Of a DNA stretch of 64,000 bases, positions 40,775 to 55,602 are shown in pieces. This DNA comes from Notospermus geniculatus (Eukaryota; Nemertea; Pilidiophora; Heteronemertea; Lineidae). The stretch is from the NCBI GenBank assembly GCA_002633025.1, contig NMRB01000096.1:330376-394375 (forward strand), given 5' to 3'. The notes below the pieces were generated by a model. That model worked only from the letters and a program-made list of their open reading frames with translations, was not told the origin of the DNA and ran no database searches. The position numbers and the translations under genes were made by a program. Each line of letters opens with the position of its first letter. The stretch's first letter is position 1.

Positions 40775-43700
40775 ATCTCACGGGCATCCTTGGTCCACGA
40801 GAGAAGCAGTCTTTGCCTCTCGCTGCAAACTGATAAGCGTTAATGAACCATGTTGAAAGATCTTAATATACCTGATACATATCTTAAACTTTTTCTCACT
40901 GGGGTAAAATTAGAACCAATTGAATGTAAATAGCTTATGTTGTTTACTTTTGGTTCCGTATGGAGTCATGTTGACCCTTTCCTAAATGGTTTTAGAATGT
41001 TGTAATTCCTTCAACTTTCATTGACATGGTCGGGGTTGTTGGCGTAGGAGTGCTATTGTCAATAACAGCATGTTAATAATACTGGCAGTGATTTTCTGCT
41101 GTGAGTAATGACGAATTTGGCTCGGAGCAGGTCTGGGTTGGATGGCTGGACGGCTGAGAAATTGTTGTAGGAGGAGTTTACTTGCCTTCGGCTGTTTGCC
41201 AACGATTTTAAATTCAGACTTTGATTTAGGAGTGTGACCATCTTTTTCTGAGATCTGGACTGCATAGCTGAGAGGTAGGTTGCATGATTAGTTGATTTTC
41301 TGTTTGCTGAGCCTCAAGCCATGCTGGTTATGGTACGATTTCATGGAAGCAATGACACTTTGCCACATTGCTCTGGCTATGTTTAGTAATGATTGTCAAA
41401 GAAGCAATGGTCAACCAGTGCTAAAAAATTGGGATTTTGGTCACCGTTGGAGTGCGTAATTTCAATTTGGCAAGGGAAGAAAATTGATGGATAGCCAATT
41501 GGTGAACAGAAATGATGATTTCCAAGGATTTTTTGCCACATTGCTACATGTACTTGGAGCCTATGCTTGGTCATGATTTCAAAGAAGCAATGGCCTTTTG
41601 CCATGTTGCTTCTGATACCGGTATGTTTGGTAATGCTTTCATAGAAGCAATTGCCAATTGCCACTGTGTCCATCCATGGGTACAGGTAAACGGTATTCCC
41701 TGAGTCTTGAATATTCTACTGGACACCCTCCATCAGCTGCTCACCCTGGTCACTCCTGACCATGGTAATTATCCTGAGGTAGAGCGATATGAGATTACAG
41801 TTTACTCATTATGGCTGCATTGTTAAAAGCGATTGACCTTTAACCTGGCTTTTGAAACGCTCTGTTGCCGTTTCACGCCTTCATTGTGTTTGTGATTGGA
41901 ACTTGGGGCTATGGACTCCGGTGATCATTTGAGATCATTAGTCCGGGGTCAAAAGGAAGTGAGAAAAACAGTGAGGGGCAGTCCCTTCTGTTGAATCAGA
42001 ATGGGTTTGGACCCTTTTGAAAAGTTGGGGGTTGGAATGGGTGTCATCCCTCAGTAGGCAACTCATGACTTTTCTGTCTGTCAGGTTGGGCAGCGAGAGA
42101 ATCGGAGTTGTAATGTCAGTCTGATGACCTAATGTCAGCCAATTAAAAGCCTCTACTTCTACATTCCCAATTGATCGACACCTCACAAGTAACTGGAAAT
42201 TGGTCTCAACCACTGCGCACCATCAACAAGCCAAGTATGTAGCCTGACTGACCGCCATTCATATTTATGTTTGGAATATGACTTGCCTGGGAATGTTACC
42301 ATTGAAAGAAGGCACTGGTTGTCTTAGCAATGAGTTGAGATGCAGTTGCTCTGGGCCTTTTTCTGTAGCAGTGTATCCAATCTAATCTGTGTTACTTTCA
42401 TCCAATGCTCGAGATGCTCGTACAATTACCTTTGTCAGAATAATGACTGTGTCAGAGCAAAACAACTTTTTGTCATCATTTGAAAGGCTCCAAGGGGTCA
42501 CATTAGTTCAGGACTGAAATAGCTTGCGTGAGATTCTAGCTGTTTATCATTTAACAGCTGATTTCATACTTTAATTTCACAAAAGATTTTCGGTTGAATG
42601 GACTTTGGTGTGATAGTCGTCCAGGGCTGAAACCCAGGAAGGAAGGTTCACATCGTAATACGCTGAGCTGACGGCAGGTTCGTCATAATGAACAAGGGAA
42701 CTCATTCAGGTGAACTAATGGTGAATCCAAGGTTGCTTCCTTCAGGCACTTCACAGTGTCGCCTGGCCCCTTGTCTTTGGCTCACTCTTAGGTGGAGTAC
42801 AACAAAACAGGCCACACTTTGAAGTTTACTACCTCACTCTAACTCATGCTGATCGAGTTCTTGGGTTTCCGACAAAGAAGGGGTGAGAGGGTCTCATACA
42901 ACTGTATTTGGAGTTAACACTGAGGTGTTATGTAGGCTATCCCTAACCTGGGCTGAGGGATGAGGTAATTAAGCAGTTTAATGAGAGCCACACTATGACA
43001 GCAGGCATGGTGATTCGGACTGTAGGTCTCCTGGTGACAAACTGAATCCTGTGTTACTACACCATTGCTGCTCGGTGGCATTCACCAATCGCACTGTTTT
43101 GAAAGAATTGGTTTCCATAGTGACTTTGAGTAGCTTGAGATGGCCTCTTCTGTACTCAGAGCCAATGCTATGGCTTCGGCCCTGACGGAAAAATCTAATA
43201 CAATGCCAGGAGCTCTCAAAAAATCCACCGTGTTGTGAGAAAAGGCCATGTCACTTGATCCATTCGTCCCCTGATATATCTGGAGTTCCTTTCACAAGTC
43301 GCACCAGAAATAGATGGATTTCCATCGGGTGACAGAGTCTGGTCTTATACCTGATTTCACTGTCACAATTGAAGGGGTACCAGATTCCAATCTTGAGTTG
43401 ACATGCCCAAGCCGACAACTGACTATATCCAGCATGTCACAGCCAAAATAGCCATGGAATGTCAACTCCTTATCATCGCTTCAGAGCCTCCCCTTGTAGA
43501 ACTGTCATTATCGAGTTGATAACAACGTGATTTCATCCCTGAATAACTGAGGGGGTCATCAGTGCCTCAAGACGGGAGACCCGTCTGAAAAACTCTTCGC
43601 CCCTGCCTTAGATTTCATTGTAGCTCTAACATCCCTGCATTCTTGGTTCAATTCCAAGAGACCCCTTTGAGAAGTTGAATCTGTTGGCGGCACACGTGCT

Positions 43701-44359
43701 CTCTGGAGCTCTGCTGTCGCCTGCTCTGGGGCAGAAGCGATGCAATGTCATGAAACAGCACTCATTCAGTCTATGGCTCTGGTTTCTGCCTGCTCTCGGT
43801 TAGAAGTCGAGCAATATCTTGAAAGCTTAATGGTACTCATCCTCTACGAGGGCTCTAGTTTCCTTTAGATGGAAATCACCCAACATACCCATCACATTTG
43901 GCCTTGGCTTCTGAATCAATTCAGCATCTTCTTGCTGTGCATCAGGGCACTGCTGTAATAGACTGGCCAATCCAGATTACCAATAATACGATTGAGAAGG
44001 CCATCTCAAGACCTCCGCAAATAGATGATCAAATATTTACGAAGGCTGTTTCAATTTCATGCATTCCTTGAGCATGTTGCTGATGCTCAAGAAGATATGA
44101 CTTGTCTTGGAGTCTTAGAAGAATGTGAATTGACTGGCATGATGTGAATCAACATACTTGGTGTTATTTTAGGTGTGAAATCGGTCTCAATGTCAATTAA
44201 GTTTTCATGAGGTAAGATGCTGAATCTTATCTTAGTTTTGATACGGGCAGGATGCTGTCAGCTGCCCAGGAGAGAACTATCCTTGGAATGCATGAAATGC
44301 ATCAGTTTTAAGTGATTTTAAGTTCTCCCTCTTGATAACTTATTTTGAATTGACTCTAA
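40775..44359. other. No coding exon recognised
   Basis: 41340-41665 contains degenerate repeats of GAAGCAATGG and TTTTGCCACATTGCT. Nothing else is supported. Confidence 0.4.
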
Positions 44360-44486
44360 GGCTTCCTTTACATAAGAGTATACGGTATACAAAAACGCCG
44401 GTTAACAAAGGGTTCAAATGGATTCACGACAATGAAGCCATTGTTAACAGGCATTTTCGTACACTGTATACTTCTATGTGAAGAAA
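44360..44486. repeat. Foldback element, relative of 1982-2114
   Basis: Contains AGTATACGGTATACAAAAAC, GCCGGTTAACAA and the mirrored CGTACACTGTATACTTCTAT. The arms are more diverged than in the 1982 copy. Confidence 0.65.
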
Positions 44487-47400
44487 CCCAAACGTGCGAC
44501 CATACTGAAACTGCCATGACTGTGAGATTCTTCAGTTCATTCAACTGATAGTATCATTTCAGGACATCAAATCAATTTTCCATCTAAAGAGTGAAAAACC
44601 ATACCACTTGTCACTAATTTTAATAGACTATCTGTTTATACATCTCGCAGCCAATGTACAAATTCCTCAAAGTATTACGCCAAGAGTATTTAGCCAGTAC
44701 TTCAAAACAAGAGGGCTCATTTTTGTGAATGTTTTAGCAAATTCCATCTCTAATGGATTTATGAAGAGGTGACCGACTAATTCGAGTGTATGAATTAATG
44801 CCAAATATACATGACAAGTGTTATTGGTCGGCCAGATCCTGAGAATGAGGACACTTTCTCATGTGTCCATTTAACCCTTACAGATGAATCAATCACAACC
44901 GACCAACCCAACCACCCACCCACGCAACCTACTGGCCAAGTACCAGTACCCAACCAGCCCAAACACGAGAAATACAATCAGTCATCACTATTGAGTTTGC
45001 ATACCCTCACTGCCACCCCTAAAATAAAATCCTCGCAACCAATAATCTATTTTCCCAGTATGAATTATTGAATGACGGTGGCGTATTGCCGGCATGTTTA
45101 GCGATATTAGTATGCAGATGAGCTAGCAAGGTATGGTCATGGGTGGCGATCAATAGTGCATTATGGGATTAGAGGTGTGCTGTATCCCCGCACGTTGGGA
45201 AATTGTGCTGGAGTCATGTACCTCAGTGAGACACCATCCACCATGCATCCGTAATTGGCAATCTTGGCAGAAATGCCATTCATGAAGAAGATAGATTTGT
45301 ATTGTGGCAATTTACAAAGCTGTCATTACTGTCGTCGACAGCTTTTGCCATTTTCATGGCTGCCAACTGCGTTATGGAGTAGGGCCAGGCAAACCATCCA
45401 CACAGCTCTACCATCATACACCAACTTCGTGTGTTGGACCTTTCGATTACCAATTCCATGGCTGCCAAAGTCAGTGCTAAACTATGGAGTAGGGCCACAA
45501 ACCCTCCACGATTACCATTTACACACCACCATTGAGTGCTTGACTCTAACCACTGACATTCCATCATGATGCCAAGCACAAAAGAAGTTATGCGCAGATT
45601 CCCTTCAATTCCGCCGCGCTGCATGTGCCATGTGTGACAGAGATTCCGCTGCGATCTCGCTTGGCGATGACGGCGGCCATGTTGGGGTGGTTGCTGTCTT
45701 TCCCTGCTGTGGTGCCGTGGGGTCAAAAGACACGTTTTAGGCCAAGGTCCTCTGCTGCAGTCACACGTCATAGCAAAACTGTGTTGTTAGGAAGTCTGTT
45801 TTCAAAACACAGCCCCCTGTTTGATCAACGTCTGGGACAGTAAGGCACCATTTTATGCCTCTTGAATGGGTCCTTATTCGTTGACAATATTGTTGCGATA
45901 ACAATGGATAGGGAGACTCAGTTGAAAGCAGTCTCATGAAGGAATTTATATATAGCTCAGGCGTGAAAAAAAACACTCATGATCTTGCAATGATATCATT
46001 GAAAATATCACAATCTCTTGACCCTCATTGTTGTTGAGTCATATTAGGATTTTGACACAATCTGTTGTATTTTTCGTTCATTTGTTGGGTTCTTGAGAAC
46101 TTTAACACATCTGTGAGTGAAGTACATTTTGTAAGGGAACCAACCCATAGCGTTGCCATCTGGTTGATTAGGCACAATTAGATCCAAAATTATTTTTCTC
46201 CATCTTCCTTATTTCAGAGTCCATTAACTTCCTTGAAAAGCAAAGATGTTAAGGGCATTGATTTTGGCTTGATAGTGCTGACAAAATGCTTTCAATGGTG
46301 TGACGTCTATAGACGTGTGCTAAATTTTCTTTTCCTTGAAGTTGGTAGCACTAATTGACACCAAGTTAGAAAATTCGTGGAATAAATCTAAAATCTTGAC
46401 CCCTGCATTTGGAGCCTAGTGTAGAGGGCAGCACCGATGGTCAGCCAGAATGATAGAAATCCTGATATCCTGCCTTGGCATCATCAACACCCTCAGAATC
46501 ATCAGAATAATGCACTAACAGTAATAGAGATAAATATGGGGAAAAAACAGAAAGAAAATTGTTCCTTTGACATTTTACATATGACCTGGACTGTAGGTCA
46601 GCATTGACAACATCTATTGAAAAAGGGAGTCTATTGAAAATAACATTGTATGGTGAAAGCAGGTTTTTTTGTTGTTTTCTCTCGATGCATCTATAGCGAG
46701 GTATCCCGCGGTGACCTATAACTGACTCTGGGAGCTAATAGTAATTGCATTGATACACTGGTACATAATTTTGATTACAAAACTATCAGTAGCTGTCTGT
46801 AGCTCAGGAGCATATCACAGACACAATTTATACAGCGAGATAAATAACCAATAGTCTACAGTATAGCAACAAAGTTTGAAACAAGGAGTGTGTGCACATG
46901 TAGGCAGCTTAGCTGGCATGCATGACTGAGCTGCTGCAGTTGCCAATACCTTAAATCCACCTATTGTGATATGGAACCTAAAGTTTAAAGTTCCTTTTTC
47001 TGTCAAAATGGTTCCTCATTGACATGCACTGTAAGTGCCACCTATCCATAGTTACCTGCACCTTTCTATAACGTTTCACTTTGAACCCACTGTAAGACAA
47101 CTTATTTTGAATGAACTGTTGAAAGACAACTCTAGTTCTGATGTTCTTGTCTGATTGACTACTGATCTCCTCTCATTTCCCAGCACATTTCAACTGAATA
47201 CTCGACTTGTACTCTAAAAACTGGATTGGGTCAATCTTGTTTCTTGCAAACATTCCATGTTCCTTCCGTCTTGTATTTGGCGCATGAAATAGTTTCAGGT
47301 TGTTGTCTGTCAATTACATTTGTATATTACGCTCAGCTGCTTGTGGAGTCTGTTGGCAGCCTTCCAATGTGAGTAGGATTGAAGCAGCTCATCATCCTCC

Positions 47401-50094
47401 CGACAGCCGCATTGGGAACCCGGGATGCTTCTGATGGAACCCACAAGGTTCCACAGGTGGCGAGGAATCTGTATTCCTTGAAACATTCACACTATAAAGT
47501 TTTTCATTACTCATTCTGTCAAACCACTGCCAATTTTTAAAAATCTTGTGTGAAAAAAATCTTGATTTTAACTGAATGGGCCCAAAATAGCCCTTGTGTC
47601 TACTCGACTTAAGATTCAGGCACCATCATAGGTACAAATTTCAACTTCTGGCATGTTGACCTGTGCATCGATTGATTTTACAAGCCAGCCGACGCTGAGA
47701 GAAAATTTCTGATTCCAGATTTCTTCAAGGTAGTTGGAGCAAAATATTTTTTTCCATATGATTGGTTTCTGCCTGAAAACTTGTCTGTTTGTTTACAGTT
47801 CAGTTGCAGGTAGGCCTGCATATTGAAGGAAGTCATCCAGTTGGTAGTTTATGGTTAAACATAACATAGGTGTACCTTTACTTCTATTTTAGTGTTTTAT
47901 TTAACATGCATGTTCCAATCGTGAGAAATAAAAGTTGTGAAAACTGTGGAAGCGAGGTTTAAGGTGAATCGTTTGTCGATAAAACATCAGCTTGCAAAAA
48001 GAGATGGTAATGTACAATATATCCTGAAATTACGGTGTGTTCAACCCAGTACTTTCTCTGTGATATACGTCAGTACGTTGCACAATTGACCTCCCTTTAT
48101 CCGCATACCTTCCTCAGCCGTGGCGCGGAAGGTAACCTTCAGTTCATCGCGGATGGTACGGGTACGTCACGCGTCTCTAATTGTCCAACTCTTTTGTATG
48201 AATTGACAAGATATCATCAGTTCCTGGGAGATGGAATATTAAGTTCAGACAATGAATTTTTCATCACATTCCTGACAGTGGGAGTGCTTCCCTGAAATAT
48301 GTAAGGAAAATTGATCTGTCTTTGGCAGTCCTCCCATCTCTGTGATTCTTCTGGAGTGAGGACTTTGAGGTAACGGCAGCAGTTACATCTAAGGATGCAG
48401 GGTTGATACCTAGTTAGACTCATGAGTTGGAACACGAATATCTGGTTTTTGACTGCAAAATGTACCATCAATCTGTAAAAGAAGCCTACCATATCACTAG
48501 ATCTCTGGCATATCTTGTTTTCATCAAGATACATACTCTGATAAGCCGAGTTGAATCATGCAGCTTTTCATACCGGCCAATCTGCAAGAACATGCAACTC
48601 GGCCTTGAAGATGGAGATAACCGCCAAGGTCCCAGCATCCACAGCATCTCTAATGACAGGTAACACGTTACCTTTCCTCAGAGGATTCTTGCCCATCTAG
48701 TGATAATCAGGCTAGAATTTTTTGGGAAGGTATACTAACACATTCTGGTAAGCTTCTTTTTATCTAAAATCTGTAGAGATTCAAATCTTCACTGACATCT
48801 TTTCCTTGGTTGCATGGCAAACTTCCATTTTTTGTTGGGGGGGCATTTGGGGGGCATTATAGTGTTGGGACTGGTAAAATTGCTCCCTCTGGCTATCTGT
48901 GTTCTTTTACTAATAGTCTGCATCAATGGTGAAAAAGTGCTTTATGTTTAGGCCTGTAAAAACTCAACAGGCTTTTCAATCTTTATTGATACTTCATGTT
49001 ACATGGTAACACTACACAGACTGAAGCTTGAGGGTTCATTCTTTAACTTTGTCATGTCTCATCAAACTGTTTACTATGTTCATCTAATGTGAGGTAAGCC
49101 CTGAGGCGAAACTTGCACTGCTGATATGACGGAATTTAATGGAGAAGTTAATGTCACTTCAGATGTTTCTCAGAACAGTTGGGTGATCTCTCAGTTGGAA
49201 ATGATCTAATGGGCCTGATTCTGATGAGATCTGCCATTGTTGGCCTCAGATACTCAGTAATCTCTTGCAGGACCCCGCCCGTCTCACTGCTTGCACAAGG
49301 TTACCCTGGGATATCTTCAAAAGCACATAGTTATATGATCTAGTAAGTCATTTGACCCAGCCTGAGCGTTCATCGATTGCAAGTAATTCTTAGGATGGCG
49401 CCATAGATAGACTAAAGGTTCATCAATCCACTTTTGCTAATCCTGTCAAAGGGTAAATCCTTACCTTATTAGCATTCTTGTGTAGTACTATAGACTGCAG
49501 AGCTGGGAAGTTGTTGCTACTCTCTGCGTGAACTGGGTATGTATGGTGGTGAATGTGATACATCATACATATCAGTGAAAGTACAGGCAAATGAAGAAGC
49601 AGCAGGAAGCCATGCAGATGGTCATGGAACAAAATTTCATTTTTGCCATCTTTTCACTGAAATCTGCTATGGCGGTATTCCTTTAATGATACTATGACCA
49701 GTGATGTCATATACCTTTAATGACAGTTGGACCTGTCACTGTTTTTCTAACCATTTTTCTGGCTCCTCTTACTGGTTTCCACGGAAATGGTAGTATAAAA
49801 CTACAATGTTGGTATTAATGAAATGTTTTGATAGTTTTGAACTTGGACCTCTGGAGGAAGCTAATGATATTTTAGGTCATTTCACAGCAAAGTTGTGTTT
49901 TGACAGCTAGAGTTGGTCAAAATCCTTTGATGGGTTTGGCTTTAGTAGGCCTGCCTATGATGGCAGCAGGAAGGTTGTCAGTGGTTTGTCTGATTTTGAA
50001 CATCTTGGGTGTCAGCTTATGTCCATGATCAGCATGACCATTCATTAGAAAGCTCTGGAGGAGTGCATTTGGCCTAGTGATGGTTTGCCGCATT
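44487..50094. other. No coding exon recognised; short duplication near 45.4 kb
   Basis: About 45355-45540 holds two diverged units sharing CATGGCTGCCAA and TATGGAGTAGGGCCA. The open frames over 45280-45771 overlap this repeat and look non-coding. Confidence 0.4.
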
Positions 50095-50255
50095 TACTGT
50101 TGAACCTCCCACAGCGGATACCTCTGCCAGGATACCACTGTAAGTTCAGTCCATACAGTCATTTCTATTAATTGACCATGTAGATCAGGACACCTCTCTA
50201 TTAAGGACAGAATCCCATGATCCCGAAGATGAGCTTAATAGAGAGGTTCGACTGT
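50095..50255. repeat. Degenerate pogo/Tigger-like MITE
   Basis: The ends ACTGTTGAACCTCC and GAGAGGTTCGACTGT are inverted, with CTCTATTAAG strings inside, resembling TA-CAGT-type termini. The arms are only partly complementary. Confidence 0.4.
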
Positions 50256-51529
50256 ATTGTATTGTCAGAGCACATAAAGGCTGAATGAAGCCATATGCGA
50301 CTGAGGATTTACGTCATGTATGTTGTAGCTGTTCCCAGTAGTTCTATTTAAATTAAGTTTACTGCTGATCATCATAATTCAGGTCAAATTGCTGAAATAA
50401 ATAACAAAAAGTGGCCATCTAAATTCTAAATGATGACATTACTTGGCTGGCTTCCCGTGGTTTTATACATACATGTACTATATCATGGAATGTAGCGATA
50501 ATACAACAAAATGTATAGAGTTGATCAATATTTCATTCTTATGATAAATGCAGAGTAATAGTCTGTATTTAGATGGGGATGGTCTATCTGTGCATAAGTG
50601 GTTGGGAATGGCTTAATGGGAAACCCTGTACATCCTCCCTGGAGACGACACTCCTTACCTAGGCCTTGGGTGGATATGTGACTATGAATGGAGTGGCGTC
50701 TTTAATGTTGAACTTACATGGTTTCCTTCATTCAAAGAACATCCTTAACACCTACATATGTATCAAAAGGTTGCTTGGAGCAGAAAAAGGAGTATTGTTG
50801 CTTCCTTAGCAAAGGGTTATGAAAGAAAGATATTAGAACGTATCCATTCATGTATGTATGTTAATCATCAAGTTAATTGAAGTGTTAAATAAACATTAAG
50901 TGATGTATATCAGGTTATATGTATACCCACTTACAAATTAGCCAAAGCTCCATGGAGCTTGACTGAGCAGCTTATATGAAATTGAGATTGGATTGGTCTA
51001 CTAGCTATCAGAATGCATGGAGCATGGTTGAAGCTTGTAAATAGAAGTAATCCATGAAATCTCCTGTGGAGGATACTGTTGAGTTTCTGCTACTTCTGAC
51101 TTCCAACTTGCCAGAGACGCATTGTGTTCCAGGTCAGTTGAGGGCAGTTCAAGATAGTCAGCATGAAACAAATTCCCTGATTGCCCGTCCAGCCAGCGTC
51201 AGTTGTCATCATGTAAACAAACTAAATCCCAGGGCATATGGCGCTCCAAATCTACAATGATGGCACCACCAACTCATTACTTCAACAGCCTTAGACTGAA
51301 ATTCAGGCACCCATTTAAGTGCTGGGTAAATATTGGGTAGAGACTTGATGAAGGATTGGATTTAACACTTGAGAAGTGATAATTGAGAATTGCAATATGT
51401 TGTGTAATACCGTGCTCACAGGTTGGCTTTTTCAAGTGCTAGGCCTAGACCAACATTGCTAGGTTACATGTACTTTAATGACATAAGTATCGTTCAGATA
51501 TTACGTAATGTTTGTTCGCTGGTAAGCAT

Positions 51530-51962
51530 TGTGAAGCACTGACCCAGAAATTTTATGTAATTTATGCTGACAGATAAGCCAAGATTATTAGGTAATGTTA
51601 TGCTTTATTCGAGCATTATAAAGCGCTGAGCCAAAATCTTATGAAGCACTGAGCCAGAAATATTATGCAATGTAATGCTCACCAGGTAAGCATTATGAAA
51701 CAGTGAAGCAAGATTGTTAGGTAATGTTAGACTTTGTCAAACACAATGAGCCAAAGTCTTATGTAATGTTTTGTCCACAGGTAATCATTATGAAGCACTG
51801 AGCGAGAAATATTATGCAATGTAATGCTCACCATATAAGTATTATGAAACAGGGAAGGAAGATTGTTAGGTAATGTTATGCTTAGTCAAGCAAAATGAGC
51901 CAAAGTCTTATGTAATGTTCACAGGTAATCATTATGGAGCACTGAGCCAGAGATACTTGGCT
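51530..51962. repeat. Degenerate tandem repeat, unit about 150 bp
   Basis: Recurring strings: ATTATGAAGCACTGAGCCAG, AAATATTATGCAATGTAATG, GATTGTTAGGTAATGTTA and AATGAGCCAAAGTCTTATG. Roughly three diverged units, AT-rich and non-coding. Confidence 0.65.
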
Positions 51963-54205
51963 CACAGGTTGACATCAACCTAGGCTAGTATTAGAACAGA
52001 TGAGGTAATCTACGCAGAACTCCCAACTTTTCTGACATTACATACTTCGGGAGAGATCTTCAAAGGTAGACCTAATTGCTCACACTATATTCTGAGGTAT
52101 CTTCCAATGTGTTTGAAGTACCACACCTGGACTGTTACTAAAACAAGTGCTGTACATTTCAAAGCCGTTGGTTCTAAAATACTTTAGTCTGATACATAAT
52201 CGGTACTTATCACTGACCTAGGCCTTGAGGGCTAGGTGATGATATATGAGTGCCTTCTCACTAGAATCCTGTTCGGCATGGGTGAAATCGCCTTCGGAGT
52301 GGCTCTCTATCAACAAACTGTAATTAATGAGGTACACGTTAGCTTTTCTCTTCTGGCAACTGAAGAGGTTACAAAACAATATTTTTTTACCTGGCTATCC
52401 CTGCTTTGGCTCTGGGAATTGTTGTTAGCTGTTAGCTAGAAAATGGAGTTGTCAGAGGAAGGATACAAGAAAAATAAAGATTAGTACAGAATCAGAGAAT
52501 TAGTTTGTTTAGAAGAGGGTTATTTACATATCTGGTGGCCAGTTAATGACAATTTCATCGCTGAACATTCCTGGAGAAGTCTGAGTTTCCTCTCAAGAAT
52601 GTAAACAAAATGGTTGTTGCACTTTTTTTCGAAATGGGGAATTTCCTGCGGAAGAGGACGGATGTCAACAATGAAAAAAAGAAGGATGAGGACACATTTT
52701 CTCGTGGCAGACGGTCTGCTGGTGTAAAAGAATGTCGACACCAGAAAGATTGACCATAGTTCCTCATGATTGAGTGGTTGGTGCTGTTGAGGGGCCAATA
52801 TTTCCAAACGCCACTCTAACAGCCAAAATGTACTTTGGCAAATTCTTGTTGAATGAAGCCAAGATGAGGACATCCATCCTCTGAACCATATGGCTTCATG
52901 TTCCAATCACCAGGTAATAGATCGACTGATGCTATCTCTCTGACTCACTTGGTCAGCCCTGGATCTTGTTGACCCCTTGCTGACAGCTACTGGAGCTTGT
53001 TACCATGATTACAAGAAGTTACCGATTACATTACAGGTGAGGCAAGTATCTTGTCAGAGATGTTAACCCATTGATTGCAAAGGACAAATGACAGTGCCAG
53101 TATAGTTTTGTGGTTCAGTTCCCACGTGAGAGTTTTCTGGCCCCGGTTGGCTCTCTTTGGACACCTCAACCACAGAAAACGGGGGGTAGTCATTTATGTC
53201 AGCTTAAGTCCAAAGGAAATCAACAATGATGGATTGTCCATTGATGAGAGCCGACTCACAAAAACTCACATGTGGCGCAGTGCCATACCAATCCGTAAAG
53301 CCTTGAAGACTGCCCAAGTCTAATCCACCAACTGATGGAGACATGTCCCAGGAGAACCTTACAACCACTCCACACACTTCTTGTGGAGTATTCTTAGCCC
53401 ATTCAGGCTGATAAGGAGAGATGAGAGCTGACAAGTCCTCTAGGGGATGCTGGGATGGTACTTCTGAAAAGATCATCGTCATGTGATCATCATCGTAGAT
53501 TTTTCGTCTGGTATCACGATATCACGCAACGGAGGGATCAAACCTGGTCTCACCTCACCTCTTGATTGCTATGTAACTTGAACTCTTCTGCAGAAAAGAC
53601 ATAATAATGGCTTTTTTGCACAAATTTACCAAATGCTATGTGGTCCTATCAGACACTGATGTGATGCTTTATGAATTCCAATGCTTGGCAGCATCATTTA
53701 ATCCTATAATTTCTAAAGCAATCATATTCCACGACCCATTTGTAATTATTAGCTTGCTTAATGGAGCCAGCTAATCAAGTGATTGCCTTTGCTCTATATT
53801 TATTTCTTATTAACCATTACTGTCAGAGTGTATGCTGTCCTCAATTCATCAATATATTGGCCAAGTAATTACGGTATTACAAGTGTGATATGTGATGGAA
53901 GGATTCCTTTGGAAGGCTTCCCACAGGAATGTGAATTCAGGGCAATCAGAGCCAGTGTCACTTAATCGAGTGAACGATGTCCTTCTTGATAGACTTCACA
54001 TTGGTCATCATCTTGTCAAGAACCAGAGACTTGCAATGCCAATGAAGCATCCTTTGGACTACAGCAACCGTTCTTGGTAACCACTGGTTCTTCTCGCTTC
54101 CTACGCCCTACATCACCACACACAAACAGTGACATGGGGTACGAATGCTGAGAACCACTGATCACCTCAGGATCTAGTGGGTGGACGTAGCTGGCTACTA
54201 TACTA
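51963..54205. other. No coding exon recognised
   Basis: Several short open frames (for example 52520-52906 minus) have no recognisable motif. Nothing supported. Confidence 0.4.
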
Positions 54206-54825
54206 CAGTGGAACCCCGGTAACACGACCACCCACGGGACAGACCCAAAGTGGTCGCGTTAGCGGGGTGGTCGCCTTACCGAAATCGGCCCGATGAGTGC
54301 CGATCCAGACCGAAGTAAACTGAGTGTCATATTTTCTTTTTTATCCATGTTTCGTTTAATAAACCAGACTAGACCATCTCCAGCCTGGCCTGATACTAGT
54401 AAGCAGATAGCCCACTGACACTGTGACGACTAGGATGGACGACTGGCAGGTGTGGAAATGGTGAATTCCGTGCAAATATTGCGCCCGTCTCATGCTTAGG
54501 CCTGCCTTTTATGATCGCTGACCCCAACCGTCATGCACATGGCTTATGTCATGTGTTAATTGGTCCTGTTTGGTACACACAGACTGCTGACTCGCCTTTG
54601 TTTGATAATCAGACCACTAATTAGGTTGCCGGTGGTCGTGTTACCGAGGTGCTAATTGCCGCTTGGGACAGCCAAAGCTGTGGTCGCGGTCTGGATAGCG
54701 GGGTGGTCGCGTTAGTGAAACTCTCCAAAGGGAAATAAAGAGAAAAACAATCGGGACAATTGAAAACTGGTCGTCTTTCCGGGGTGGTCGCGTTATAGGG
54801 GTGGTCGTCGACCGGGGTTCCACTG
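54206..54825. mobile_element. 620-bp pogo/Tigger-like MITE with TA target duplication
   Basis: TA|CAGTGGAACCCCGGT at 54204 and ACCGGGGTTCCACTG|TA at 54827. Internal blocks GGGGTGGTCGCGTTA recur several times. No transposase. A second, partial copy is at 26266-26511. Confidence 0.85.
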
Positions 54826-55370
54826 TACAGTGTTGGAGCTCAGCTAGCGATCGGATCTGTATTAGCCCCCTTGTGCAATCATCTGCATCCAAAAGAAACC
54901 CCTGATGTATATGTGAAGAATGATGACAAGTTTTCTGTCGTTTCATTAGTCTATCACCATTGATGAAGCTGAACAAGTATTCCCAACAACAACATTGCAT
55001 AGGTCACCGTTTGGGAAGGACTCTTGTGTAATACAAATGGTCGAATGGATAGGATAGTCAGAGATTGATGATGGCTCTTGTCAAATCGTGTTTTACCTTT
55101 GATTTGCCAGGCAACGAAAGGAGGACAAACTGATCAGTCATCACCAGTCAGGAAATTCAGCCATTATGGTGACTGAAATTGCTGTATGATGGAAAAATGA
55201 TGTGATGTCTGGTCGTACAATTAAGATCAGAGGAGGGATAGATCGAGATAGCTGTGTGTGTTCGTATGGTGATGCGTACATCATTGGCAAGAGGATTTGG
55301 TATGTTGTTGTGAAAGGCTGTGAAAACCTCTCTCCTCTCAAATGACTCAAAGTGCAAAGCTCAACCTGGT

Positions 55371-55602
55371 AGTTCTGTGGTACAGATTTTACAGGATTCA
55401 TAGATCTTGGCAGTTCTGTGGTACAGATTTTACAGGATACATAAATCTTGGCAATTCTGTGGTACAGATTTTACAGGATTCATAGATCTTGGCAATTCTG
55501 TGGTACAGTTTTATAGGATCTTGGCAATTCTGTGGTACAGATTTTATAGGATTCATACAGCTTGGCAATTCTGTGGTACAGTTTTATAGGATTCACACAG
55601 TT
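55371..55602. repeat. Minisatellite, about 41-bp unit, six copies
   Basis: The unit is CTTGGCAATTCTGTGGTACA followed by GATTTTACAGGATTCATAGA. Later units vary in length (loss of GATTCATA). Confidence 0.8.

Noticed and set aside
45280-45771. 163-codon open frame on the minus strand
   Set aside because: Overlaps a diverged tandem repeat, shows no motif, and the other strand is also open. No splice support.
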